Both the position numbers and the translations under genes were made by a program. From Legionella_C dresdenensis (GTDB lineage Bacteria > Pseudomonadota > Gammaproteobacteria > Legionellales > Legionellaceae), in contig NZ_JBHSAB010000006.1 in assembly GCF_042649825.1 (NCBI RefSeq), forward strand, positions 38,047-102,046: a stretch of 64,000 bases of DNA, read 5' to 3'. The notes beneath the pieces were generated by a model that worked only from the letters and a program-made list of their open reading frames with translations, was not told the origin of the DNA and did not search any database. This document shows, in pieces, positions 46,284 to 55,456 of this stretch (position 1 is the stretch's first letter; each line of letters opens with the position of its first letter).

Positions 46284-46658
46284 ATGCAAGTCAGCACAAA
46301 CCAAATAAATAACATTCCCGATGAAGTTGTGTGGAAATCACTTATTAATCTTGTGGATCGCTTTGATTTAAAAGAAGGAGAGGCACGGATTTTAATGGGG
46401 GATATGCCACGCTCAACCTATACTTCTCATAAATCCAGATTAAATAGAGATCAAAGGGAGAGAGTGTCTTATCTTTTGGGTATTTATAAATCTTTACGCA
46501 TTCTATTTGATGATGAAGTACAAGCTAGAACATGGATTAATCGTAAAAATACATTGCCGCCTTTTAATGGTTTAACACCTAAAGAGTATATGCTGGAGGG
46601 AGGAATAGTTCGCCTTGCAGAGGTGAGAAGATTTTTAGATTTTTGGAGAGGGTATTAA
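46284..46658 (+). CDS. Xre/MbcA/ParS-family antitoxin
   Basis: 124 residues from ATG 46284, with GGAGAG upstream. The N-terminal half is HTH-like (LKEGEARILMGDMPRSTYTSHKSR). The C-terminal half is the toxin-binding domain (YLLGIYKSLRILFDDEVQARTWI, then LPPFNGLTPKEYMLEGG). It is followed after 1 bp by the RES toxin, the standard order. It should bind and neutralise the toxin and repress their shared promoter. Confidence 0.88.
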   Translation: MQVSTNQINNIPDEVVWKSLINLVDRFDLKEGEARILMGDMPRSTYTSHKSRLNRDQRERVSYLLGIYKSLRILFDDEVQARTWINRKNTLPPFNGLTPKEYMLEGGIVRLAEVRRFLDFWRGY

Positions 46659-46659
46659 A

Positions 46660-47337
46660 TTGTACTCTTTTATCGATTATGACAAGAAAGTACATAGGCT
46701 TATACCATCCAAATTTCCTCCTGTATCATTGTTTGATTGGGCTGATTCTGCTGAAGAGCTAGAACAGATTGCTCTTTTGGAAGGCCTTACAAATGAGCGC
46801 ATTCAGGCTGAATATGGCCGGATTAATTTAATATCAAAAGAAGATTGGGTAGGCAGCCCTGGAGCTACTCCTCTTATGGCTGCCTTTTGTCATATCGGTT
46901 TTCCCTCAAGATTTAGCGATGGCAGTTATGGGGTTTATTATGCTGCGTCATCTTTAGATACTGCGATTAAAGAAACAGTTTATCATCGAGAAAGATTTTA
47001 CCGGGCTTCTAACGAAAAAACGTGTTCTATCTCTATGCGAGAATATATAGCGAGTATCACGAAACCAGTAGTCGATATTACCAGTAAAGTTTATAGCGAA
47101 TTATTAAATCCGGACCCTGCTTTCTATGACACAAGTCAGAAATTTGGAAAAAAAATCCGCGATGAGAAGCATTGGGGGATATTTTACCCTAGCATAAGAA
47201 ATCAAGGCGGCTTATGTATGGCTATTTTTAGACCGCCTGCGCTAACAATACCTGTTCAAGGGTGCCATCTAAGATATATCTGGAATGGCGACCATATTTC
47301 TGAAGTGTATGCAGAAAGTAAAATAGTTAATTTTTGA
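46660..47337 (+). CDS. RES-domain toxin (NAD-degrading)
   Basis: 225 residues from a TTG start with GGAGAGGG 7 nt upstream. The three residues that name the family are present: Arg84 in PSRFSDGSYGVYYAA, Glu105 in AIKETVYH and Ser178 in GIFYPSIRNQGG. RES toxins consume cellular NAD+ by hydrolysis or phosphorolysis, or ADP-ribosylate a target. All key residues are intact, so the pair is probably active. The weak start codon would keep toxin below antitoxin. Confidence 0.88.
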   Translation: MYSFIDYDKKVHRLIPSKFPPVSLFDWADSAEELEQIALLEGLTNERIQAEYGRINLISKEDWVGSPGATPLMAAFCHIGFPSRFSDGSYGVYYAASSLDTAIKETVYHRERFYRASNEKTCSISMREYIASITKPVVDITSKVYSELLNPDPAFYDTSQKFGKKIRDEKHWGIFYPSIRNQGGLCMAIFRPPALTIPVQGCHLRYIWNGDHISEVYAESKIVNF

Positions 47338-47469
47338 GCTTGTCAGGAACAATAGACATATTTTATTAACTAATCTTGAAAATGTATAACGCTGATTTTT
47401 TTAACTGCTGGTAAATAAAAAATGATATAATCAAATGAAAGAAGCGATATTTAAGATAGAGGAACTGTT

Positions 47470-47590
47470 ATGTCAGACAACGACACAAGTTTAAATAAAT
47501 TCTCTTAAAATTACGCGATGTTTGTAGAGCCAAAGGAATATCTCTACACGCACTTGCTGATCAGGTTGGAATTGATTATCAGCGAGTAGT
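47470..47590 (+). pseudogene. frameshifted, truncated XRE-type HTH regulator
   Basis: ATG 47470 reads MSDNDTSLNKFS then stops. An overlapping frame continues ILLKLRDVCRAKGISLHALA, then DQVGIDYQRVV, a clear HTH_3 helix-turn-helix. It runs into the CCCTCTCCC palindrome at about 47620. A frameshift plus the downstream break leave only the first half of a DNA-binding domain. Confidence 0.65.
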
Positions 47591-47624
47591 CATCTCCTCA
47601 GCAATGACCATCCGTGACTTTCCC

Positions 47625-47692
47625 TCTCCCCAGCCCTCTCCCGCGAAAGGCATATCATACTATCAAAGCTCCTATCGCGGGAGAGGGGGCAG
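47625..47692. repeat. palindromic repeat, CCCTCTCCCGCGA type
   Basis: CCCTCTCCCGCGA (47634-47646) and TCGCGGGAGAGGG (47675-47687) are perfect 13-bp inverted copies with a 28-nt loop, preceded by TCCCTCTCCCC. It is related to the tandem units at 5350. It separates the decayed HTH gene from the kinase gene. Confidence 0.75.
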
Positions 47693-47777
47693 ATCAAAGT
47701 GAAATTGAAAAATCTATGCTCAATCCAAGATTTAATCTTGTTTAAAAAAACTTCAGGGACGTTGCCTAATAAAAGCA

Positions 47778-47808
47778 TTGTTCCAGTGCTTATTTTTTAC
47801 ACTATACT
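47778..47808 (+). promoter_or_regulatory. possible promoter for the hybrid sensor kinase
   Basis: TTGTTC (47778-47783) and TATACT (47803-47808), 19 nt apart. The good -10 box lies 31 bp before ATG 47840 and downstream of GTG 47699, which favours the later start. Confidence 0.35.
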
Positions 47809-47839
47809 TGTATTAATTAAAAACAGACATGATGCAGTA

Positions 47840-49924
47840 ATGGCTAACGATAATCCAGAAGAGCTTAAACAAGCATTAGAACGTCAACAAGCAGAAATTG
47901 AGGCCCTTACAGAGCAATTAAGTGTTTTACGCGCTGAGCATAATCTTTTGAGTAACTTATTGGATGATTTCCCAGGTGATGTTTATTGGAAAAATCGTGA
48001 TGGAGTATGGCTTGGTTTAAATAAACGTTGTGTCGAAAGTATTTACCAGATGGGATTTATTAAAATACCTGAAGCTTCTGAAATAATTGGTAAAACAGAT
48101 TTTGATATATTTAATAGGGATAATGCCACAGTTTATCGCCAAAATGATATTGAGGTCATGACATTACAACAAGAAATATCACGGGAAGAAGTTACCCATT
48201 TAGCCAATGGCGAGAACATTATTTTACTTTCCGTTAAAAAACCGTTGTTTAATGAACAAGGGGAGGTTGCAGGAATCGTTGGTAATACTGTAGATATTAC
48301 CCATTTAAAACGGCTTGAGGCAGAATTAAAGCAAGTGAAACATGCTGAAGCAGCCAATACCGCCAAAAGCGAGTTTATCGCCAATATGAGCCATGATATT
48401 CGTACTCCATTAGCAGGTATCATTGGCATTTCTGATTTGCTATGCGAAGAAGCACAAACTCCAATTGAGCGTGAACATGCAGAATGGGTGCACGATTGTG
48501 GTCAACAGTTATTAAATTTACTTAACAGCGTTCTGGATTTAATTGCCAGTGATAGTTTAACTGAGGAGCACTTAACGGCGCAGCACTTTTCCTTAAGTAC
48601 CCTTATCGCTGATATTCAAGCCCTTGAGAAGCCAGCCATTGAATTAAAAGGGTTGTCGTTAACTACTCGCCTGGCTTCAACACTGCCTCCTATCATTGAA
48701 GCAGATTTAACCAAACTGCATCGTATATTATTAAATATAATTGGCAATGCCATAAAGTTTACCGAAAAAGGGGGGATCTGCATTAAGATTGAACCAGTTG
48801 CGACCTATGGGTCTCAGGTCTTGTTGCAATTTACCATTCAAGATACAGGGATTGGCATACCTGAAGTTATGCAATCGCAGGTATTTGACCGCTTTTTTCG
48901 CGGTGATGCCAGTTACCATGGCAAATATCAAGGGCATGGAGTCGGGTTACATATTGTTCAAAAGTATGTGGAGTTGATGAAAGGTAAGATTGAATTAACC
49001 AGTGAGCCAGGGGTAGGTACAACCATTCGATTTACTGTGCCGGTGCGGGCTGTTGCTCGATCAGATAAAGTTGTCCATTTGAGTCAGTCCGCTATTCCTT
49101 CGCAGCGAATTAAATCGGTTATTGCACAACCAAACCAGGCAACGGTCTTGCCCGATTCATCAGCTGCTATTACCGTACTGATCATTGAAGATAACCTGAT
49201 TGCCAGAAAGATGGCCGAATCGTTAGTGGCCAAAGCAGGTTGCCTGAGTTTAGCTGCTGAGAGCGCTGAAACGGGTTTTGAACTGCTGTTAACCAATAAA
49301 GTGGATATGGTATTAACAGACATTGGATTGCCAGGCATGGATGGTTTTGAATTGGCGCATTCAATCAGACAATTGGAGCAGCTTGAACATCGAAAACCTC
49401 TTCCTGTTTTTGCATTGACCGCTCATGCAGCCAATGAATTAACTGATGCCAATCAGGCAGGGGTAAATAAAGTTTTAACTAAACCATTAACTCCGGAGAT
49501 GCTTGCGGAATGTCTAAAAAGCGTAACCCCAAACGCAGTAATACGTAGCAAAGCCCCAGAGCAGGCAGCAGAGCCAAACACCGAGCAAGCCCTTCCTCTC
49601 CTGGATAAAGAACAGGCCATTGTCCAGTTAGGTAGTGAAGAAGTCTTGCGGGATTTATTAACCATGCTGTTAACTCAGGAAATCCCTGAAGATCGCCAGG
49701 CACTAGATGAGGCATTTCGCCATAAGGAATGGCAAACCCTTGAAAAGGTAGCGCACAAGCTTAAAAGCGGGGCGGCTTACTGTGGTACCAAGCGTCTGTT
49801 TTCGGCATGCGAAGCATTGGAAAAATCACTTAAAATTGGAGATACTTCCAGAGCAGAAGTACTTTATTTGCAGTTGCAGGAAGTGATTAAACAAACAGAA
49901 CAGGCTATCTCACTGAAAAGCTAA
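47840..49924 (+). CDS. hybrid sensor histidine kinase: PAS-HisKA-HATPase-REC-HPt
   Basis: 694 residues from ATG 47840; GTG 47699 would add 47 residues that include a hydrophobic patch but lies upstream of the best promoter. An N-terminal coiled coil (EELKQALERQQAEIEALTEQ) leads to a PAS domain (FPGDVYWKNRDGVWLGLNKRC to VDITHLKR). The phospho-acceptor His is in NMSHDIRTPL. The ATP-binding domain has NAIKFTEKG, DTGIGIP and GHGVGLHIVQ. The receiver has LIIEDN, LTDIGLPGMDG and LTKPL. The HPt His is in AHKLKSGAAYCG. There are no membrane helices, so it should sense a cytoplasmic signal. No separate output regulator adjoins. Confidence 0.93.
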   Translation: MANDNPEELKQALERQQAEIEALTEQLSVLRAEHNLLSNLLDDFPGDVYWKNRDGVWLGLNKRCVESIYQMGFIKIPEASEIIGKTDFDIFNRDNATVYRQNDIEVMTLQQEISREEVTHLANGENIILLSVKKPLFNEQGEVAGIVGNTVDITHLKRLEAELKQVKHAEAANTAKSEFIANMSHDIRTPLAGIIGISDLLCEEAQTPIEREHAEWVHDCGQQLLNLLNSVLDLIASDSLTEEHLTAQHFSLSTLIADIQALEKPAIELKGLSLTTRLASTLPPIIEADLTKLHRILLNIIGNAIKFTEKGGICIKIEPVATYGSQVLLQFTIQDTGIGIPEVMQSQVFDRFFRGDASYHGKYQGHGVGLHIVQKYVELMKGKIELTSEPGVGTTIRFTVPVRAVARSDKVVHLSQSAIPSQRIKSVIAQPNQATVLPDSSAAITVLIIEDNLIARKMAESLVAKAGCLSLAAESAETGFELLLTNKVDMVLTDIGLPGMDGFELAHSIRQLEQLEHRKPLPVFALTAHAANELTDANQAGVNKVLTKPLTPEMLAECLKSVTPNAVIRSKAPEQAAEPNTEQALPLLDKEQAIVQLGSEEVLRDLLTMLLTQEIPEDRQALDEAFRHKEWQTLEKVAHKLKSGAAYCGTKRLFSACEALEKSLKIGDTSRAEVLYLQLQEVIKQTEQAISLKS

Positions 49925-49976
49925 AGACAGATCAACAGTAAACAAATAAGGCCAAGTTCAGAACCTGGCCCATTGA

Positions 49977-50654
49977 TTACTGAGCAGGTCCAGTATTTCC
50001 TAATGTAGAAGCAGAAGGCATTGGTCGATCTTCTTTCTGCATCTGAAAATGCGCGTAAGGATTATTGGAAGTTGCCTGATGGGGGCGAGCTATTTTAGCG
50101 AGACTTTCTTTCTGTCCGGTAAGAAATTCATTCATTAGGGTTAATTTATTTTTAAAATCTTCTTCCAGTTCAGGATGCTGAGCCCGTTTAGCTTCAAAAA
50201 GCTCCATGGTTTTTTCCAATGGGCTTATGGGAGGATTATTATCCAATAACTCATTTAATTCGGATGCAACCTGAGACTCGATTTCAATAAACGGGTTATG
50301 ATTGGTAATGGCTAACAATAATATTTTAGCAAAGTTAGTTGTTATAATGTTTTTTAAGTAAGGATTAGTTGCGCTAAAAGTGTTTATTAAATCATTCATC
50401 AGGGCTACCAGACCGGTGTAATGCTGTCCTTGAATATGATTGGGCGATATTAATGGCCTATGGTTATATTTTTCCTGGCATTGTTTAACGAAGGCGTGAT
50501 ACATAGGGCCTTGAGCAGCAATATACGTTGTCACGCCTGTGTTATAAATCCAATCTGTAATTTTTGGGATATCTAGTGTACTTTGCTCTGCTAATGCTTG
50601 AATAAAACGACGCATTTCATTTTCATAAATGGTAAAAGTAGAATACACACTCAT
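49977..50654 (-). CDS. protein of unknown function, possible effector
   Basis: 225 residues from ATG 50654 (AAGGA nine nt upstream). It is largely helical, with a mid-part ITTNFAKILLLAITNHNPFIEIESQVASELNELL and an acidic helix (KRAQHPELEEDFKNKLTLMNEF). The last 40 residues are polar and disordered-looking (Gln/Asn/Pro/Ser). There is no signal peptide or membrane segment. A polar C-terminus with Glu nearby is compatible with Dot/Icm export, but that is weak evidence. It is convergent with the kinase gene. Confidence 0.65.
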   Translation of the reverse strand: MSVYSTFTIYENEMRRFIQALAEQSTLDIPKITDWIYNTGVTTYIAAQGPMYHAFVKQCQEKYNHRPLISPNHIQGQHYTGLVALMNDLINTFSATNPYLKNIITTNFAKILLLAITNHNPFIEIESQVASELNELLDNNPPISPLEKTMELFEAKRAQHPELEEDFKNKLTLMNEFLTGQKESLAKIARPHQATSNNPYAHFQMQKEDRPMPSASTLGNTGPAQ

Positions 50655-50801
50655 ATACAACATTCCTTAAATTTTTATTGATGTTCCCTTGATTGAATCA
50701 AAAGGGTTCCTTATCGGCAGCGATATTTATACCGTTGCGAAGAGATTGTAGTGGATAATGCTGATTGAGTCATATACTCCATCTGCCAAGAAAGCGCGTT
50801 G

Positions 50802-51629
50802 TCAGGTTTTTCTGTTGCGGACTGTTTTTTTAGGTGCGGGTTTATTTTTTTTCATACTTTCTTTTAACAGGGAGATGAAATCAACAACAGAGCCTTCATT
50901 TACGCTGCTTTTGGTTTTCTGTGGGCTTTTTTTAGCTTTTTTCTCCACTTGCTGGTCAAGCCATTCTCGTAATGCATCCCGATATTCATTATGGTATTTT
51001 TCAGGTTGCCATTTGGTGCTCATCTCGTTAATTAACGCTTCTGCCATTTTTAATTCTTTATCAGCAATTTTGTAAGCTTTGGCTGGATCTTTCGGAAGGC
51101 TTATCTCGTCTTCCTGCCTGATTTCATCGGAAAAATGGACTAAATATAACAACAGGGCATTCTCATGCGGTAAAATAAGGCTTAATGATTCTTTCTTTCG
51201 AATAATTACTTTGGCAACACCGACTTTACGTGTTTTCTTTAATGCTTCACGCAACAAGACATAGGCTTTTTTATTTTTACTTTCTGGCACCAGATAATAG
51301 GGTTTGACATAATAAAGGCTATCAATTTCCTTCATATCCACAAATTCATCAATTTCGATAGTTTTAAATAATTCGGGGCTTGCTTTTTCAAACGACGATT
51401 CATCAACAATAATGTAGCTATCCTTATCGTATTCATACCCTTTAACAATATCCGCCCAGGGCACTTCTTTACCTGTTTCCTCACTGACGCGCTGATATTT
51501 CACTCGTGACCTGGTTTTGGCATCGAGTAAATGAAAATGGATATCATTTTTTTCTTCAACGGAGACTAAGGATACTGGTATTGATACTAATCCAAAAGAA
51601 ATTTCTCCTTCCCAAATTGATCTGGCCAT
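50802..51629 (-). CDS. ku: Ku-family DNA end-binding protein
   Basis: 275 residues. Bacterial Ku homodimers thread onto double-strand breaks and recruit LigD. The start ARSIWEGEISFGLVSIPVSL is the family signature, and KYQRVSEETGKEVPWADIVKGYEY, IDSLYYVKPYYLVP and KWQPEKYHNEYRDAL follow in order. The C-terminus is a Lys-rich tail (KKSPQKTKSS...KKNKPAPKKTVRNRKT) expected to contact DNA. It is divergent from ligD with about 100 bp between them. Confidence 0.95.
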   Translation of the reverse strand: MARSIWEGEISFGLVSIPVSLVSVEEKNDIHFHLLDAKTRSRVKYQRVSEETGKEVPWADIVKGYEYDKDSYIIVDESSFEKASPELFKTIEIDEFVDMKEIDSLYYVKPYYLVPESKNKKAYVLLREALKKTRKVGVAKVIIRKKESLSLILPHENALLLYLVHFSDEIRQEDEISLPKDPAKAYKIADKELKMAEALINEMSTKWQPEKYHNEYRDALREWLDQQVEKKAKKSPQKTKSSVNEGSVVDFISLLKESMKKNKPAPKKTVRNRKT

Positions 51630-51730
51630 TGTCGATTATTTCAAAAGTAGGTGTATCTATAAGCTTAGTCTATCTTATATAGAGGGCAAAATTTTGAGTT
51701 AGAATAAATAAAAGCGCAAAAGGATTAGTT

Positions 51731-54226
51731 ATGAGCTTAACCGAATATCACAGGAAAAGAGATTTTAAGAAAACAGCAGAGCCAAAAGGTAAAATTGCTT
51801 CTGGCAATAAACATCTTTTTATTATTCAAAAACATGCCGCAAGCCACTTGCATTATGACTTTCGCCTGGAGCTCAATGGCGTATTGTTAAGCTGGGCTGT
51901 TCCAAAAGGGCCTTGCTTTGACCCGACAGTTAAACGGTTAGCCATGCATGTTGAAGATCACCCTGTGGAATATGGTTCCTTTGAAGGAATAATCCCCAAA
52001 GGTGAATATGGCGGCGGCACTGTGATGTTATGGGATAAAGGCATCTGGCATCCGTTGGATAGTGATCCTGCGAAAGCATATCAACAGGGGCATTTACGTT
52101 TTGAGCTGGAAGCCCATAAACTACATGGCCGCTGGGATTTGTTTCGCTTTAAAGACGATAAACATTGGTTTTTAGTTAAACATAAAGATGATTATGCCAG
52201 GCCGTTAGCAGATTATGATGTGACCAAAGCAGAACCGCTTAGCGTGCTAACCGAACAAACAATGGATGAAATTAAAGCGAATTATCAACAGGTTTGGACA
52301 AAAGACGGCGCTACCCCCAAAATGCCGCCAAAAAAAGGCAAACAACCACGACAAAAATCAGTCGTACCTTTACCTGACGACTTAAAAACCGCGGCTTTCC
52401 CTAAAAGAATTTCTCCACAACTGGCTACTCTTGTCGATAAAGCCCCGGAAGGCGCGGAGTGGCTGCATGAAGTGAAATTTGACGGGTATCGTATTCTGGC
52501 TTTTGTTGAAAATAAGCAGGTAACTTTAAAATCACGTAATCATATTGACTGGACCGCCGAGATATTATCTATCGCTACTGCAATTAAAAAACTGGCCTTT
52601 AAAAATGTGGTGTTTGATGGCGAGGTCGTTCTGTTGGATAAAGACGGTAAATCGGATTTTCAATTACTACAAAATGCGATTAAAGCGAACCAATCGGCTA
52701 ATTTTATTTATTATATTTTCGATATTCTTTATTACGATCGCTATGATTTAAAGCGATTACCTCTTATTCAGCGTAAAGAAATATTACGTGCCGTACTTCC
52801 TGAGAAACACCCGAACCTTTTATATAGCGATCACATTATTAATGGCGGTGATATGTTGTTTCACCATTCCTGTGAGCTTGCTTTAGAAGGTATCATTTCC
52901 AAACGGATCAACAGCCCCTATGAAACAAAACGCAGTAAAACCTGGCTTAAAGTGAAATGCGTCAAGCGCCAGGAATTTGTTATTGGCGGTTACACTAATC
53001 CACAGGGAAACCGAGATCATTTCGGCTCACTTTATTTGGGCGTGTGGAATGACCAGGATGAATTAGAGTACGTGGGTAATGTAGGCACGGGGTTTACACA
53101 GGAATCGCTTGAAGAAATCTATCAGCAATTGCAACAATATAGTACTTCTAAAAATCCTTTTAATATCACACCGCCGGAATCTCGTAAGGCGCATTGGCTA
53201 AAACCGGTATTAGTAGCTGAAGTTGAATTCACACAGTGGACTGATGATAATCATTTGCGTCATCCCAGTTTTAAAGGGTTAAGGCTTGATAAAAAGGCCG
53301 CCGGCATTAAACGTGAAAAGGCAAAATCTTTACATGACGTGGAGAAAAAAATGAAAAAGTCATCGGTTGATTTTCCTATTACGCATCCCGATAAAATTAT
53401 TTATCCTGAAGATAACTATACTAAAAAAGACATGCTTGGCTATTATGATGAGGTGTGCGATTATATTCTACCTTTTATTCAAAATAGGCCGCTGTCTTTA
53501 GTCCGTTGCCCTGAAAATTACCATGAGTGCTTTTTTCAACGCCATTACAATGCAACGACTCCTAAAGCATTAAAATCAATTGATATAGAAAGTAAAGGAC
53601 ATATCGAACCCTATATTTATTTAGATAATCGGGAAGGTTTGTTAAGTCTGGTACAAATGGGCGTTTTAGAAATTCATCCTTGGGGAAGTTTGATAACGTC
53701 TTTAGAAACGCCTGATATCATTGTTATTGACCTCGATCCTGCGCCTGATGTGACCTGGAAAACTACCGTCGCGGCAGCTTTGGATATTAAAGAGGAGTTA
53801 AGCCAATTAAAACTAACTTCTTTTGTGAAAACGACTGGTGGTAAAGGGCTGCACGTGGTGATCCCGATTAAACCGGAATATGATTGGGATGTGATTAAAA
53901 ACTTTACCCATGTCTTTGTTGAATATTTAGAACAGAAAAATCCCGAGCGGTATATTAGTAAAATGGCTAAAGCTAAACGCGGCGGTAAAATATTTGTCGA
54001 TTATTTACGTAATCAGCGCAGCGCTACTTCGGTAAGCGCGTACTCAAGCCGTTCTCGAAAACATGCTCCGGTGTCAGTTCCTCTCGATTGGAATGAGCTG
54101 ACTAACCGCCGCTCTGATACGGCTTATACCATTAAAACGTTACCCAAGCGATTACGTGCGTTAAAAAATGATCCCTGGGGTGATTTTTGGAAGCTTAAAC
54201 AGGTCTTGCCATTAAAAAATATTTAA
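51731..54226 (+). CDS. ligD: multifunctional DNA ligase D for end joining
   Basis: 831 residues in the order phosphoesterase - ligase - polymerase. The N-terminal 3'-phosphoesterase part has FIIQKHAASHLHYDFRLEL and GTVMLWDKG. The ATP-dependent ligase has Lys249 in HEVKFDGYRIL as the adenylated residue, then FDGEVV and EGIISKR. The primase-polymerase part has SLVRCPE, FFQRH, VIDLDPAPD (metal Asp pair) and KTTGGKGLHVVIP. With Ku it forms a complete two-protein non-homologous end-joining system. The domain order is that of Pseudomonas-type LigD. Confidence 0.96.
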   Translation: MSLTEYHRKRDFKKTAEPKGKIASGNKHLFIIQKHAASHLHYDFRLELNGVLLSWAVPKGPCFDPTVKRLAMHVEDHPVEYGSFEGIIPKGEYGGGTVMLWDKGIWHPLDSDPAKAYQQGHLRFELEAHKLHGRWDLFRFKDDKHWFLVKHKDDYARPLADYDVTKAEPLSVLTEQTMDEIKANYQQVWTKDGATPKMPPKKGKQPRQKSVVPLPDDLKTAAFPKRISPQLATLVDKAPEGAEWLHEVKFDGYRILAFVENKQVTLKSRNHIDWTAEILSIATAIKKLAFKNVVFDGEVVLLDKDGKSDFQLLQNAIKANQSANFIYYIFDILYYDRYDLKRLPLIQRKEILRAVLPEKHPNLLYSDHIINGGDMLFHHSCELALEGIISKRINSPYETKRSKTWLKVKCVKRQEFVIGGYTNPQGNRDHFGSLYLGVWNDQDELEYVGNVGTGFTQESLEEIYQQLQQYSTSKNPFNITPPESRKAHWLKPVLVAEVEFTQWTDDNHLRHPSFKGLRLDKKAAGIKREKAKSLHDVEKKMKKSSVDFPITHPDKIIYPEDNYTKKDMLGYYDEVCDYILPFIQNRPLSLVRCPENYHECFFQRHYNATTPKALKSIDIESKGHIEPYIYLDNREGLLSLVQMGVLEIHPWGSLITSLETPDIIVIDLDPAPDVTWKTTVAAALDIKEELSQLKLTSFVKTTGGKGLHVVIPIKPEYDWDVIKNFTHVFVEYLEQKNPERYISKMAKAKRGGKIFVDYLRNQRSATSVSAYSSRSRKHAPVSVPLDWNELTNRRSDTAYTIKTLPKRLRALKNDPWGDFWKLKQVLPLKNI

Positions 54227-54230
54227 TACT

Positions 54231-54292
54231 GTAGCCTGGGTGAAACGAAGTGAAACCCGGGTTACGGTCCTATGGACCTGCACCCAGGCTAC
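54231..54292. repeat. palindromic repeat, GTAGCCTGGGTG type
   Basis: GTAGCCTGGGTG (54231-54242) and CACCCAGGCTAC (54281-54292) are perfect 12-bp inverted copies; ACCCGGGT lies between them. The GTAG lead and the inner GAAACGAAGTGAAAC echo the repeats at 11495 and 26168. It lies between convergent ligD and the dehydrogenase remnant. Confidence 0.7.
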
Positions 54293-54298
54293 ATTTAT

Positions 54299-54844
54299 TT
54301 ATCCGATAGGGGTAAGGGACGGAGAGCTTAACCCGGCACCCGCTATTCCATTGCGTTTGTCGGCAAAAAATCCCGCGAGAGAAGCATTATTGTTTTCCTT
54401 TTTCTGATTTGCTTTTTCTGCCGCAGCAATGACTTTTGAGAGTTCCTCCGAAGCAACATAAGCATTAGGATTCATCACTGAGCCATTGTAGGAATAAACG
54501 GCGTTAAATTTTTTGCTGCTAATTACTGTATCAATTACTTTGACCATGGAATCTACGCTTTGCTCTACGGTAAGTCGCGCATTTTTCCCGCCCATGTCGG
54601 TTTGCACCCAGCCAGGGTAGATTGCAAATGCCCCCGGCGCTTGCGCAAATTCTGACTCCTGAGAACACCATGTTGCCACCATATCTTTGCAACGATTATA
54701 AATCATGTTCTGGCCAGCTGCTTTTGAAATGGCATGAGCATCAATGCCCACTGTTTTGGAACCAAGCGCATGTGGCGTTGTTAAATAAACCACGCAGGCA
54801 TCTTTATGTTGTAATTTCATCCGTCTCGGTCTTAAAGGCAGCAT
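54299..54844 (-). pseudogene. C-terminal remnant of a short-chain dehydrogenase
   Basis: The frame of 181 codons lacks the N-terminal nucleotide-binding half (no TGxxxGxG). What remains is the second half of the SDR fold: VVYLTTPHALGSKT, AHAISKAAGQNM (the YxxxK region with His in place of Tyr) and the PGWVQTDMGG loop. The first codons (LPLRPRRMKLQ) are read from MerR sequence in another frame. The remnant abuts the truncated MerR gene, so a deletion probably removed the sequence between them. Confidence 0.6.
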
Positions 54845-55292
54845 ATTCCTTTAATTCTTCAGGAGTAAAAATGTCTTTAACCCAGGAATGTTCAAGATGA
54901 ACTGTCATATGATAAATCTCGATGAGTTGAATAAGTGTCTTCCAGGGAATTTCCTGGTTGTTATCGGTTACGGTAGATGTGATGCTCCTTAAAGCGGTAG
55001 CTCCTTCCAGCAGCGCATGTGCTTTTTTTTCCAAGACTTCGGCCTGAGTAGTAAAATGTTCGAGGGCATCACTTGGCTTCTCAAGTAAATCTCTAATGTG
55101 TGAAAGTTCGAATCCAAAAAATTTCAAAGCAATGATTTGTTGTAGTTTTAATAAATCCTTTTCTGTGTAAACACGATAACCGTTAGCGAGACGCAACGAT
55201 GGTTTTAACAGATCAATACGATCGTAATGATGTAATGTTTGCACGGACACACCCGTTAATGTACTTAAGCTTTTTACTAACCATTGAGCCAT
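54804..55292 (-). CDS. MerR-family regulator, C-terminally truncated (TipA-like)
   Basis: 162 residues. The winged HTH is complete (residues 1-70: LVKSLSTLTGVSVQTLHHYDRIDLLKPSLR and GYRVYTEKDLLKLQQI). It is followed by the dimerisation coiled coil. The effector-binding region begins (HLEHSWVKDIFTPEELKEYAAF, as in TipA-type proteins) and then ends abruptly in KTETDEITT, where it meets the dehydrogenase remnant. DNA binding and dimerisation could still work; ligand sensing probably does not. Confidence 0.8.
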   Translation of the reverse strand: MAQWLVKSLSTLTGVSVQTLHHYDRIDLLKPSLRLANGYRVYTEKDLLKLQQIIALKFFGFELSHIRDLLEKPSDALEHFTTQAEVLEKKAHALLEGATALRSITSTVTDNNQEIPWKTLIQLIEIYHMTVHLEHSWVKDIFTPEELKEYAAFKTETDEITT

Positions 55293-55315
55293 TGGTGTTA
55301 CCTCCTATGATGATA

Positions 55316-55346
55316 ACGATAAAGTCTATAGTAACTATAGGGTCAA
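55316..55346 (-). promoter_or_regulatory. MerR-type promoter with 19-bp spacer and internal dyad
   Basis: On the minus strand TTGACC (55341-55346) and TATCGT (55316-55321) are 19 bp apart, the lengthened spacing typical of MerR-controlled promoters. The spacer holds the perfect dyad CTATAG-TTA-CTATAG (55326-55340). It lies 24 bp upstream of the MerR start and points into it, so autoregulation is likely. Confidence 0.75.
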
Positions 55347-55456
55347 GTGTTTTCTAAATAGATTTTTGGGAAACACGGCATAAGCAGCCTGGTAACAGTT
55401 AAACCATATTGCTATCGGGCATACGGGGTATGGTTTTTCAGAGGCTATTAACAGGT

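Noticed and set aside
39547..47692. complete integrative conjugative element
   Set aside because: The CsrA-paralogue cassette is present, but no integrase, relaxase, conjugation gene, tRNA target or att repeats were found in the window.
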